Assembly: GCA_037013685.1 (NCBI GenBank)
Contig: CM072885.1
Location: 65,761,785-65,825,784, forward strand
DNA from: Acridotheres tristis
Taxonomy: Eukaryota > Chordata > Aves > Passeriformes > Sturnidae
Reading direction: 5' to 3'
Length of the DNA stretch: 64,000 nucleotides
Shown here: positions 12,476-24,905 of the stretch, piece by piece
How the letters are laid out: each line of letters begins with the position of its first letter
Numbering within the stretch: the stretch's first letter is position 1
Program-made: the position numbers and the translations under genes
Notes under the pieces: generated by a model
What the model was told of the DNA's origin: nothing
Databases searched by the model: none
What the model saw: the letters and a program-made list of their open reading frames with translations, nothing else

Positions 12476-14156
12476 GTATTAGGAACAGATATAGAAGCAA
12501 TTTCTTGTGGGAGGACAGCAAGCTCTCCATTTCAAAGACCTTCCAACTCAGACTTTTAAAAGTATCTCCTGGGCAAACACTCTCAGAAACACCCCTCAGA
12601 CAGTTCATGGTCAGACAGTGGCACCTCTGGTGTGATCTTTCCCTTTGGAGGAGAGATTAGAGAGACCTTTATCTTTGCTCTGCAAATCTGCAAATCTCTG
12701 CTTCCAAGGGCATCCAGCAGCAAAGAAAGGAAGTGGGTCCTGAGAGGTCCATCTGAGCCTTGTCCTAGACCCCGTGGGTGTTGATGAGTTTTGGCTTAGG
12801 AGATAAGGAGCCACCTTTCTGGGGGATGTTTGTTAACACAGCAAAAAAAAAGAGCTGTAAAAAGGCCATGTTGGTGTGTGCAGAGAGAAGGGCTCTGGGG
12901 CACTTAGGAAATGTCTGTCTAAAATAAATGAGACTTGTAGAAAACTTGACAAACTGCCCTGACAAGTTTTTCTAGTGGTTAGAGCATTTTTAGCTTAATG
13001 GTACTGTGAAGAAGAAGTTCATGAGAAGGGGAAGTGAGATTTGCCCAGACAGTCTCAAAAGTTTGGGTCTTCTGATTGCATCTTGAGGGGATTCAGCAAA
13101 CGATCTAACCTCATGCCTCAGATTGTCTTAAAATAATATTTTCAACTCTGAGAAGCAATAGATTGTGAAAATAATTGAATCTAAATGCTGTTTTAGCTTG
13201 TTTTAGTGAATATATAATTGAATCAGGGAAAAATAATTTTATGAAGCAGAACTGCCCAAACAATCCAGTAATGACTTAAATCCAAGGGAAGAATGTTCTC
13301 AGTCAGCATATCAGAAGTTAGATATATTTTGAGTTAGGATATAGACTGTTGTCATGGGTAAGGGACTGTGATAGGTTAGAATACTGTACAGTGTGTGGTG
13401 AAATAACCCAAAGATGCTCTGATGTCATGGTGTGCTCCATCACCTGGGTCAGTTTTTGGTTAAAAATGTGTTGCAGGAATTACAGAAGGTGCATACATCT
13501 TCATTTATGGCAAGAAAACCCATCCAGTTCTCCAGAATGGATTTCTCCTTCCTCTAGGTTTTACCTCTGGAGGCAACCACATTTTATACAGTCCTGGCAA
13601 AAACATAAGGCTTCTAAAGCAAAATACAGTTTTTATGGTTTAATGCAGGTATTGAAATAATAACTTTGGTGTTTGTAGCTGGGAAGAGTTTGGGGTTTTT
13701 TAACTGGAGTTTCATCTCCTTTGTAGTTGGGGAATTTTTTTAACAGGCATTGCACCTCCTTACTTAATGAAGAAGCATGAAATCCCAGTAAAACTTCTGA
13801 AATGATTTTGACTCCATAAAGTCCGGGAAATACAACAGCAGCCTTTCTCAGGGTATCCTGTTACTCTAATCAGCCAGAAGAGGATTGGCTATTTCATGAG
13901 TAAAAGCAGGTTGTAAGACTGAAATCCTAGGATGGTTTGGGGGCTTTGTTGCTATTGTAGCTGAGCTAGTTTGCCTTTACTTAGTGGAAGTGACTATACG
14001 TGGTGCTAAAACTTTTCTGGGTGCATTTGTGACATTTTGAAGTTTATTTGCTCTTAAATTTGTTTTTTGGGGTCTGAAGCCAAACAGTCCTCACAATTGC
14101 CATGAACTTTCCTTAAGGACTTGGTAGACCTGATCTGCACTCTCTGGGTGGGCTTG

Positions 14157-14172
14157 GTGTGTGTGTGTGTGT
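14157..14172. repeat. (GT)8 microsatellite
   Basis: Eight uninterrupted GT units. It is a short dinucleotide repeat in non-coding sequence. Confidence 0.9.
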
Positions 14173-16834
14173 AAGATCTCTGCTGCTCTGTATTTGTTTC
14201 CCTGCCCTGGGTTTGGCTCTTGGTGGCAGAGACTCAGTTGGCCTGTGGTCTGACAGCTCCCCATACATGTGAGGAGTTGATGACTGGTGTGAATTTTGGT
14301 GACTGTTTTGTGAGTTATTTCTGTACACCTTCCCCTTCTGTGGCATCGTTCTGTGTGCGTACCTCTGCATCCTCTTGTGTAAAGCCTGTGTGAGCCCCAC
14401 AGAGCAGCAGAGTCACCCCAATGAGACCAAAGGTGCTGGCAGCCCCTGGAGGCTCTGCCAGAGGCATTTTCAGCCCCCAGGCTGGCACTTGATGTGAACA
14501 GACTTGTGTGAAGATGAGAGTGGGGGAGCAAAGTAGGTTCATGGTTGCACCACGGTTCCCAGGAGCAGATGGAAAATGCAGTGGGCACCCTTAAGAGAAA
14601 ATCCTCTTTGGGGGTGCCCAGGGCTTACCAAGGGAAAATCTCCTCTTCTTTGAGGGCAATTCTGGAGATTTCAGCCAGGCAAGCCACTGGCAGGCAGTGA
14701 AGTTGACATGGACCTGGTTTGTGAGCAGTGGGATGCACAGAGAAGCCCCTTGGCAAGAATGGGTCCACAGTCATTGCTAATGGTTTTGTCATGGTAGCCT
14801 GGATGTAGTTAAGAAATGACTTGCAGTTGCTTTGCTCAATTTGGCACACTGTAACTTAGGTGTCACCACTTGGCTTTTCAAGGTGAGCTTCTACCCTGCC
14901 ACATCTGACTTGCTGAATGCTAAACTGTCTCCAAAAATTATTACTAGTGTGTCATAGGTACATCAGCTTAATTATTGTTATATGCAAGATTTACCCACCC
15001 CATCAAACACTTGCAAGGATGCTCTGATTTTGTCCCTTCCCAGGGCTCTGATATTATATATTCATAATGACAAAGCAGGAGCAAGCCTCAGATGCAGATG
15101 TTCTCCTGTATCACAGCAGGACTGCTTCCTGTACCTGCCACTCCAAATAAAGACCAGGCTCAAATGATGCTCTAGGGATGTGGCACATCAGCAAGGAATC
15201 CTGCAACATAAAACTCTGAGTAGCTGGCAGGAGGAGTGAAATGCACTGCCCGTGTCATGTGTGTCATGAGATGGCAAATGCAATCCTCTTTAGGGACAAA
15301 CAAGTGGACACATGTCATGGAAATGCAGTCTTGTGGATTTCTTTTTCCAGCAGCAAAATGCATCACCATAACCCAGAAATTTAGCTTGAGTTACAGAAGT
15401 TGTTTTTGTTTTTGTTTATTTTTTTTTTGTCCTGATTTTCTTCTAAATTGTATTTAAGAATGGAATTCTTCTGCTGCAATTGCAGGGAGTGACAGAAATG
15501 AGATCACTGGTGTGAGATGCTGCAGTGTGCTAAGAAATGATGCAGGATAGACCTCACAGTAGTGTTTGTATTGCAGAGTAAGTCAATACATCTGTCTCTG
15601 GATGTTGCCATCCCTCTGTTTATAGGAATTCTATTGGTGAGGAACTAAAAATTCTAGGGGCCTAACTTTACCCTGTGAGAATTCAGCAGCTTGACTTGCA
15701 TGTCTGTCTTGCTGGCAGACACAAATGCTTGGATGGAATATTGGAGCCATTCTGAATTAACAAAAAAAAACTTTCAGGGAGGGATTAGGTTACAGCCTCA
15801 GGAATATTTTTTTGGTCTCTTGCCTCTGCAGAGGCTGTTGGTGTAGTCTTGGCTTCCTTTTTCTGTTGCAGAGCTGAGCTAATTTGTTGTAGGTCAAGAC
15901 CAATAAGTTTGTCCTCTTTTCTTTGTGGACAAGAGATGGGAGGACAACCTGGGGGAGCTTGGTTACTCCCTGCTGCTTGATCAAGGCATGTGGTGAAATT
16001 CTTTATGAAAGGAGGTAACGATTTTTATCTCTTTTGGAGGTGGATGGGAACAAGAAGCAAGACTAATCACGGTGATTCTGCTAAGCCACGAGCAATGAGG
16101 ATGAAGCAGGAGTTTCCATTTGTCTTTTTGAGCAATGATGTGAATAAAGCAAGAAGTCAGTAGCTTCTTCAATGATGTTCTGCCCCATCCCTGTTCACAC
16201 TCCCCTACCTTTGCTGCCTGGTGATATAATGTCACTTTTATTCCCCATACTTCTGCTTTGAGCATTGTCTCAATGACCTGCTCAGAGCTGAAGAGCTTAA
16301 TTTTCAAATTTCTGCTTTATAGGTGGTGTTCTTGTCTGGCTCTGCCAGCCCCCAGAATATGTGACACCCATCGTTGCAGCTGAGACTTTTCTGCAGTGGA
16401 TCAGTGTCACTGTGATTTATATTTCTGCCTGACTAAGGGATTTGGATTTTAAAATATCATGGGATGAATCCCAGTTAACTAAATGCATTTCCTTGACACT
16501 GATTATCTGGGACTAGGTCTGCAGTGATGAATTTGCCATGGAAGTTGCTCTTGGGTTAGTGGAGCCCATGAGACAATGCTGTGTGCTGGCTCCCAGTGCT
16601 TTCTGCTCCTTTTGTGTATTGGAGGGCAGATTTTAGGGGAGGTACAGACAATGATGAGACCTGCTAGGAATTTTTTAATAAAGTTTTTGGCAAAAGATGA
16701 GGTCCTGTCAAGAAACATTGTTTGCAGCAGGTTACTTTGAGGCTGCTGACAGCATTTGCACTTCCAGAACTGGGTTGCTAAAGATGGAGAGTGTTCAATT
16801 TAGTGACAAATCTTCTGATTTTTCTGATGAATTA

Positions 16835-16870
16835 CAAGTGCCTGCATGTACATGCACATACATGCACTTG
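16835..16870. repeat. Nested palindrome / inverted repeat
   Basis: Outer arms CAAGTGC (16835-16841) and GCACTTG (16864-16870) are perfect reverse complements. Between them lies a perfect 14-bp palindrome, TGCATGTACATGCA (16843-16856). The sequence could extrude as a small hairpin or hold a dimer-type binding site. Function is unknown. Confidence 0.7.
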
Positions 16871-19800
16871 TGTGTAAAAGCTGCATTTCCCAGCTGTAGT
16901 GAATGCACTTCTGTTTGTTTTTGTGGGATTCTTTTTAGTGATACCTGTACTCTCCCTCTTCTATAATGAAATCTGTAGTCCTGAGAAAGGTGCACAAAGA
17001 AATGCAGGTTTCTATTTCTAGGGCACTCGTCAAAATGCTCCTTCTAACCAAATTTTTGACTTCAAGTCAGCCAGTGGCAATGCTTGTTGCTGAGAAAGAT
17101 TACTTCAAAAAAGAGAGAGGAGATCAACATTAGTTGAAAAGCAATGTCTGTGGTATTGTTAAGGAGTTTGCTGTATGATTTTTGAATTCAGTGGCTGCCA
17201 AATGTTTTAAAGTGCCTTTGAGAAATTCATAAACGTCACCTTCCGCTCTGAAGAACTGACCAAGTAGAAAGTCAGGAACTTGAAATCAGACTTCTGCTTG
17301 GAAGGAAAATATTTACCTGGGGTTGGAATGATTGTGGCTACTACAGTCCTGGGATTTGCTAGCCATGGTGTGCTCCAGCCCCTTTGGAATATGCAGTTCT
17401 CACCTTTATTCATGCTGAGTAAGGAGTTGCAATCTCAAGAAGGTTTGCTACTGCAAACCTTGCATGACAATTACAGAATTAAGCTCCTTCTCTAGCATGC
17501 ACATACTGAAGGATATTCTGCCTTTGGGCTGAATAATTGCTCACTTTAAATGTTATATATGCATTTGTGGTGAGTGTATACATATGGGGGTGGGAGGGAA
17601 GAATGGGCAGGCAAAAGATGTAATTATTCAACAGAAGCCTTAGCCTTGCATTATAAATATGGATCATGACTTAAGGAGCCTGAGGACATAATATATTCAT
17701 CTTCTGCTTGAATATCTACTTTTAATCATAGATTTGCCTGAAAGTCCTTATGAAAGATGTGCATTGACATTTAAGGTCCTTGTAATGTGTGTGCTGTCCA
17801 TGTGCAGAGGCAGTGGGCTCTTGCAGCAAAGGGGCTGAGGAGCAGGGGATGCTGAGCTGGAACAAGGCCAGTCTGCCTTTTCCAAAGAGGAAAACTTTCT
17901 GTGTACAGAAAATGCCTACAGGTAAGGCAAGCACATGTTTAGCATAAATGTCAAATGATTCAGTTGAAAGGAGGCAATTTCTGGAGGCATCAGTGTGGGC
18001 ACTGGGGAGTGGGCTGGCAGAAAACACGGATTGTGCCCACAGCCTCAGCTTTGGGGGGGCTGTTTAACCTCTTCCCTCCCAGCTCCTCTGCTGGCTGCAC
18101 CTGCCCAGCCTCGGGAGCTCCCCCAAAGAGCAAGTGCAGCTGTGGAAGGGCAGGAGAAATGCAGGAGGCTCAGCAGCCCTGAACCTCCTCTCCTACATGG
18201 CAGTGTGTGAACTATGTGTGAAGAAGCATTCTCATGGCCTCCTGTCCCTATTGCTGCAGAGACAGAGCTCCCAGAACACAGCCTGTGATTACCCAGAGTC
18301 TGCATAGTAAGGATTTGATATTAGTCTTAAGGCTGTCCTATAATTCAAGTTGATTGCTGGGGAAAATTAATCAACTGTTTGGCAGATCGTACACCTCTGT
18401 TACATCCTTGTGATAGGCAACCATAGGAGTCTTATTCTGCTTTAAAAAAAGTTATTTCCTCCTGTTTACAGTTTTGAATTTAATGGTAAAGAGACTTCTT
18501 CAATACAGTGCCTGCAAAGTGTCAGATATAACTTGCTGAGATCTTATTAGACATTAGGCTACATGTTGTAGCCTCTTACCTTGTATACAGTTATTCCCAT
18601 AGCTCAACACTTGAGCCATTTGACTCTTTATCCCAGTTTGTGGTGTTGCACTGAAGTGGAGCACCTGAGTGTGTGGCTTTTTGTGGAATGAGTACTTGCC
18701 TTTGCTTTGTGAGTGCTGGGCTCTTAACTGAGATCAGGCTCTGGCAGATATAGGCAATAACTCCAAGTTCTGCCTCAAGAAAAACAGAGGAGATGATGAG
18801 GGGTGTGCTGATATGTGGCTGTTCAGCTTGTGAGTAAACATCTTTTCTCTTTTGGTTGGGTTGCAGAGTTGAGGCTCTGCAGAGCAGAGTGTAGGTGCCA
18901 ATGTGTAAGGGGGAAGATAACTCAGGGAGCCAGAGGCCCAATAAATAAAATCAATGGTTTGATATCAAGAGATTTTTGTCCAGAAATGATGAGTTTTGTT
19001 AACCAATATATCATCCAAACCTTTCCCTGTGCTGTGAGAGAAACATCCCGAGTGGCAGTGCACTTGTGTTGTCCTCACAGTGTGTCTGGTGTTTGTCATA
19101 GATTTCAATGGGAAATCATGCATGGTAAGAGTCTCCTCTCACTTGGGTTACTCAGGGCTTTTTCAGAGCAAGATAGGGACTCTTCCTTGCAGAAGCTCCT
19201 AAAATTTACAGCATAATTGCTCAGTAATGTTGCAGAAGCCAAAGACTGAAGTTATTGAGGAGCAATTAGAAATTTCCTTGAGGGAACAGGCATACTATTA
19301 AGGGATGAAATTTGATGAGACAACTGACCTTTACTTGTTCCCAAGAAAAGAATGAGAGATTTTTCCTCCCCCCCTGCCCCCCATAGCTTGTGGGGTCAGG
19401 CAACACAGCTATAAATGTGTGTGACACATTTAGTAAATTATTGCTTCAAGACTTCTAGAAGAAGCAACAGTGTAAGGCCCTGTTTGAATACACAAGTGGC
19501 TTCCTGAAGGAACCCTTTCCACGGAGCTCCATGCTGGGATGTCCTGCTGCTGACAAAGTCCTGGCAAGCCAGGAGTGCTGCCATGAGCATGTTACCTGTG
19601 TTCAGCCTCCTTGACAAACTGGGAGACAGGATGGGAGAGCAGTGCCAACTCTGCTGCCTCCCAGCAGCATCTGTACATTGTCTTGCCAGCCAACAGAACC
19701 CAGGGGACCAAGAGGCCAGAGCATTTTTGGCTTTATTTCAGTATTCCTTTGGAAGTGCTGTGGCAAGTCCTGTAAGTGAGAACCAGCATAGCTCGTGCAG

Positions 19801-21277
19801 AAGCACATGCACAGAGCTCTCTCCTAGAAAAATTGTAATTCCAGCAGGAGAGATTACAAGGACTGCTGTGTGCTTTGTTCATTCAGTTCTATTTTTTCCT
19901 ACTCTAATGTATTTAAACAAGGAGTGTTAAAACAGTTGATCTAAAAGGGAAAACAAAAGCCAATGGTACAGTTGAGGGTTTTAGCACTGAAAGAATTTTC
20001 TTCCTGCCATATAAAGTAGATGCTGAAGCTGTAACTAAAATGCAGACAACTTTTGCCCTCATTATGGACAGAGCTCTGCTTTCTTAGCTCAGTTTCCTCT
20101 GCAGCTTGCAAGTCTGTGTTGTGTATCTTGATTCAAGATTAGTTTGGAGACAGTTCCTCAGTTCCTTGTCTGTCCTGAGCATCTGTAGATCAGAGATAAA
20201 GAGACATATGTAAGCAAAACACAGAGCCAAGAGGAGTGTGCCACATTGGTTATTTTTTCTTTTGCAGAGCCTCTATACACACACACTAATGCATGTTTCT
20301 GTGCCTACCTTCAATAAGTGAGAGATGAAGAGGATGGTGATGCCTGGTGTTTGGAGGAGGGATGGGATATCTGAGCTGTAATCTCAGGCATTCCCCTGGC
20401 CTGTGCCTCAGTAGCTGTGTTTATGATGGCTCAGTAACTGGGTAGGGTGTCCCTTTTGTGCACTTTGGCATCTACAGGTGCTTCTGCACAGAAAAATGGT
20501 GCTGCTGAATGTTGCTTGGAGTTTGGGCATGTGCCAGCTGATCCAGTAAAACAAAGACCTCTTCCTGCAGACACACTGGCAGCTGAGGATGTGCTTGGGG
20601 GTCCAGGTGTGCCCTTTATTGAGGGATAGGAAGCTCCTGGACACAGCTGTACTAACTGTCCATGTGGTGGCTGACACCTTGGCCCAAAGCAGGGCAGAGT
20701 GCCAGGAGGGGGTGAGGAGTGTTTTGGAGGCTTTTCTCTGAGTCTGCAGAGTTGATTGAGTGAGTCTGACTGCACAGTGTGCACTAGGACAGGTCCTATA
20801 ATGTTTATTGTGTCCCCAAAGCTGCTGACATGCCTGGTCATGCTGGGATTTTTCCTGTTGTGGCCAGGTGCTGGTGTGTGAGGAAGCAAGTCAGCACTAT
20901 GCTGCAAGCAGGCATCTGCCTTTGGCTTGTGAAATGGAGGGTTACTGTCCGAGGTTATCCAAAATAGAATCAAGAGTTTGATAGGAAACGGAGCTGGCTT
21001 TTATCCTGTGCTATGTTAATCCCAGCAGTATTTCTCTATGCTTTCTGTTAGTAACCAGGCTACTGTCCACACAGTTGTGTGTTGTTTGTGTAGCACCATG
21101 GGGATGTCTTTGATAAAGACTGAGCCCAGAGCAGCCCACGGGCTCCAGTGTCACAGGGAATTTTCCAGAGATTATTTTTGAGGAGCTTGCTTCAAGTTCT
21201 TGGTTGCTGCTCCTGTACCAGTGCTACAGAACCTTGTCAGGAGACTGTGGAAGAAAACTGTACTTAAAATTGCACAG

Positions 21278-21330
21278 TCAGAGAATGGTTTGGATTGGAA
21301 GGGACCTTAAAGATGATCCAGTTTCAACTG
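21278..21330 (-). mobile_element. CR1 LINE fragment, about 50 bp of the 3' tip
   Basis: The plus strand reads 'gagaatggtttggattgg' followed by 'gggaccttaaagatgatcc', the reverse complement of the CR1 3' terminus. Similarity fades after about 50 bp, so this is a very short insertion remnant. Confidence 0.75.
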
Positions 21331-22720
21331 TTCTCCATTAATTGTCTATTATATACGTGTGTATAATGAATTCATAAATGAAAAATATGTGGAGACCAGC
21401 TCCTACATCTTGGTGGATAAAAACGTGTCTGTGAGTGAGGCAGTTGCTGAGTTAGTATAGAATGGAAAAAGTGTCCATTGAGCCAGGTGGGGAAAGGTTG
21501 GTGAGTTTAAGACTGGCACCTGGTTCTGAATTTTAAATTTGAGCCAGAAAGGTGTGAGTAGTCCCAGTAAGCAGTCAGAGCTGATTGACTTTGAGAGACT
21601 TTATATAATTCCACTATACATATCATGGGGAAAGAGACTATCTTCAAGTTTGTACTCAGAATGAAATACTTCTATGCTTGAATCTGCTGAATTGAAAATG
21701 TTCCTTTTATATCCATATTCCCTTTTTCCTCCCCTCTTGCCAGATGCCACAAAAGTACCATCTCAAAGTGATAGGCATTTTGTGGGACTTCAAACAGGTT
21801 TTCTAATTGGACTTTGCAATATGAAATCCAAGCACTCTCAGCATGGGTAGAGTGGAAGGTTCAGGTTTGGATCTAACTTTGAAATTCAGACCTGGTATTA
21901 ATGAAATCATTCTAATCCTTTCAAGGTCTTAGCTTAACTTTTGCTCTTGACTCTTGTTCAAAGGAGGGATTTTTAGATTGCCAAAGGCTGTGAGGTACTC
22001 CTGCCAACTTCTTCTGTGACATGGACAATAAATATCTTCCTGGCATGTGGGCAATGTGCACAGAAATGCTCAAGTGTGGGAGTGAAGCATCTCTGGAGAT
22101 ACTCAGGGTCTCTTATCTGCCTGTGGTGTGCTGTTATCGGCAGCTTCTGCTGCTCTCTACCTGAACTGTGTTTGTCACAAGTGGTTTCCTAGGCTTTTGT
22201 ACTCTGGTGAAGCACTGGGATGAGTGTTAAAGGAGCTTTCTGCATTTCCCGATTTCCACTAGAAGGCTAAATACATATACAACTACAGAGAGTATGAACA
22301 CTTGGGTATAAACTGAGAAATGTTGTCCTTTCTTCCTGTCCTATTTGCCTTTTTCACTGCTGAGATCCCACAAGCACATCCCAGGTTTCCAGCCTAGTCC
22401 CCAGCTGGCTTGTGCTGATGCTCTTATCACAGGGTGGCTGTTTCCTCCTCATCCTCTCTGGCCCTCCTGAAATCCCTCTGGATTTGTTTTGATGCAGCTC
22501 CATCATAACAGATTGCTTGAGATAAGGGGAAAAAAATCACCTGTTTTTTTTCAAGGTAGGTGACTCTGCTCCCATCCTGGCACTATTGCCAACACTGTAG
22601 AGGAAAAACATCTACACTTGAATTCTCAGAGGCTTACAAAACTGCAGAGAACTTGTGTGTTTTGTCATTTCTGTGTTTTATGTATTATTCTTTAGCTCTG
22701 AGAGGAACTAAAAAGGAAGT

Positions 22721-22775
22721 GATCATAGAATGGACTGAATTGGGAAGGGACTCACAAAGATCATTAAAATCCAGC
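22721..22775 (-). mobile_element. CR1 LINE fragment, about 55 bp, diverged
   Basis: The plus strand reads 'catagaatggactgaattgg' then 'gaagggactcacaaagatc', a diverged reverse complement of a CR1 3' end. The match is short, and the subfamily cannot be judged. Confidence 0.6.
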
Positions 22776-23208
22776 TGCTGAGGATACTTCCTTTGCATGT
22801 AAGCACCTATTATATAGATGTACATTATAATAACATGATTTCTTTGAGAAAAATCACTTATAAAACAGCCCTGCATACCTGGTCCCCTCCCTGGCATACC
22901 CATTTCAGTAAACTACAGGAGAACTGGATACTTCAAGGATGGCTGTGCTGCTTTCCCTTTCCACTTACATTGCAGCCTACTCGTTCCTATTCTTTCTTTT
23001 CACTGCTTCTATATTTAGCTTACAGATCTATCTTGGATCATGCTGCTGAAACTGATGTAGGAATTTGGCCACTTAGGTGGCAGCTATACCTATATTTAGA
23101 AAATACTTGTGATGACTCCAGTGCCCCCACTGAATTCTACTTTCCTTATAGTGATGCTTGTTTAAAGAGTAGAATATTAATGAGCATCAAGATTTGACAT
23201 CCATACTG

Positions 23209-23262
23209 CAATTAAAATAATTGATTAATTAAGAGGATAATTTAATGCTTATTAACAACACT
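23209..23262. promoter_or_regulatory. Candidate regulatory island rich in homeodomain-type TAAT cores
   Basis: Within 54 bp there are several TAAT/ATTA cores, including 'ttgattaattaag' and 'aatttaatgcttattaac'. Such density is typical of conserved developmental enhancers in large vertebrate introns. AT-richness alone can also produce it. Conservation was not tested. Confidence 0.25.
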
Positions 23263-24809
23263 TGCTGTACAAAATAAGACTTATTTCCACCTCATTGGCA
23301 TGGGCCTAGGCTCAGGCTCTGCACCTGAATATGTGCTAAGTATCAAATTCTTTTTTTTTCTAAGAGTTATTATCAGGTAAACTAAGGGTCAAAAAGTTTG
23401 TAAGCCATATACCAAATCTTAAGAGACTTTGCCATGGTTGTGTACAGTAACCAAACAAATTCTTCCAGCCTTTAACTTTATATTCTTATTTAATATGAGA
23501 GAAGTAATGATGATTGAGGTGAGTTTTCTTCACTAAGGCCTTGAAACTAGATCTGCTGCATGTTGCTCTAGAAGAATTTAGCAGTGATACATTTTCTTAA
23601 TAAATCAGGAGACTTTGGATGCTTTCATCATTGTGCAATGGACTTTTCAGCTTTTGGTATATGGAATCTTCTTAGCTGCATGTTCTTTGAGATAATGAAA
23701 TAGAACACTATTCTTCTAAATAAATCTGGATTTTTTTTCTTCCTGTCTTCTTAGCATTTATGATATTTTGTCCTGTTTAGTCATGTGCTATAATCTACTT
23801 ATTGCCATATTGTTTTGTAAATTATTGGGGGTGTGTGATTTTGCTGGCTTGCTCAAAACATAAGATTTGATACCACATGGGGTGTTTTAGCTTTCCACTA
23901 CCAAAGGATGTTCACTCTGTCTTTCACTGAGGCTGTGATGTCTCTGCCAGTCCCAATCATTATCTTGAAGGTCACCCTTCAGACAGACTGGTGTCTGTCA
24001 CTCCTTACCCATTAAGCTATTTTTACCTATTATCATTGGGGAATTACATAAATATATTAGGGATACCGCTTTATGAAGAGGTAGTGCTGTAATTTTCTGT
24101 AAGGTTCTGTAATTTTATTCTAACATCACGACTCCACCACAGATGAAAGATTTCACTCGTGATTTTTTGATAACCTACTGTTCTGAAAGAGCCTATAAAA
24201 ATGAAGTTATCCTCTACTAAGTATAAGGATGCAAATATTTGTATATAGGTTGGATGTATGGCAGCTTTTGGGATTGTTTTCAGTTCTGTTCTGGGCATCC
24301 CCTTGAAGACTGAGGGGATGAATGTTTAAGGAGACATGGTGAAAATGCCAGAATTGGATTTGATCACTCAGTAGGTGGAAGCTTTGCCTGAAGCTGGCAT
24401 TAAACCAGTGTAACTACATGATTTTGGCTGAGGTCTGGCTTTTTGGAACTACCTTTGTTTGCTTGGATTAACTTTATAGGGATTCACATGGGTGCAGAGT
24501 TCTTTTATGTGGACCATCTTTAGCTGACCTTCAAGGAACCCCTTCATCAAGTCCCCCATCACACACTTGATTAGCTACACTTAACTGTGAAACTGTAGAA
24601 ACAGACAATTCTATTTTAAAAAATGAATAAGGAAGGAAAGGAGGGATGAAAAAAATGGCAAGGAGAAGAAAAACACAACCAAACAACTCCTTAAATGAGG
24701 CATTTTTTCCCCCAGTGCATTTAGTCCTTGAAGGAAAAACAAGGATTCAGACTCAAGGGGGACTTGACTTTGCAGTGCCTGAGGCAGAGTAGGAGTCAGT
24801 GTGAGCATC

Positions 24810-24905
24810 TGTCGTGGTTTAGGAATAGTTATTCTCCAATTCAGTGCTTCCATCCTTCACAGCAAGCTGCTGCAACTCAAGGAGCAGCCTAGTTCATATC
24901 CAGAG
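24810..24905 (+). mobile_element. Possible endogenous-retrovirus LTR fragment
   Basis: The fragment begins TGTCGTGGTTTAGGAATAG, which resembles the 5' edge (TG start) of LTRs common in songbird genomes. A similar start, TGTCCTGGTTTAGGACAAA, occurs at 47946. No matching 3' edge, primer-binding site or internal gene is visible, so at most a solo or truncated LTR remains. The right boundary is a guess. Confidence 0.35.

Larger units (their letters stand above)
12476..21277. other. Probable intron, no gene seen
   Basis: About 8.8 kb without a supported exon. Nameable items are a (GT)8 run at 14157-14172 and an inverted-repeat cluster at 16835-16870. Several minus-strand frames (14091-14588 and 20431-20973) are long for this window but have low-complexity, non-conserved-looking products. 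Confidence 0.55.
21331..24809. other. Probable intron with AT-rich island, no gene seen
   Basis: No exon was supported. It contains a second short CR1 remnant at 22721-22775 and an AT-rich cluster of TAAT-core motifs at 23209-23262. The rest shows nothing I can name. Confidence 0.55.

Noticed and set aside
11888..12559. Longest plus-strand open frame, 223 codons
   Set aside because: Its middle runs through the antisense of a CR1 3' end, and the product has no domain-like features.
13353..13420. 'tgtcatgggtaagggactg' as a possible LTR start
   Set aside because: It has the TG start only; I recognise no LTR family and see no partner edge.
14091..14588. Minus-strand open frame of 165 codons
   Set aside because: It covers the (GT)n repeat (giving HTHTH), is rich in C, H and S, and has no domain. 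It looks like chance.
18867..18904. Strong acceptor 'ggttgggttgcag' with a donor 'tgt|gtaagg' soon after
   Set aside because: The phase-0 frame stops immediately (AGT TGA), and the only open frame gives a short cysteine-rich peptide unlike the coiled-coil exons.
20431..20973. Minus-strand open frame of 180 codons
   Set aside because: The product is rich in P, S and C without motif or heptad pattern, typical of antisense chance frames in GC-richer intron.
24858..24905. Exon-like KLLQLKEQ peptide after 'ccttcacag'
   Set aside because: It falls inside the LTR-like fragment at 24810 and is closed soon after; repeat origin is likelier.
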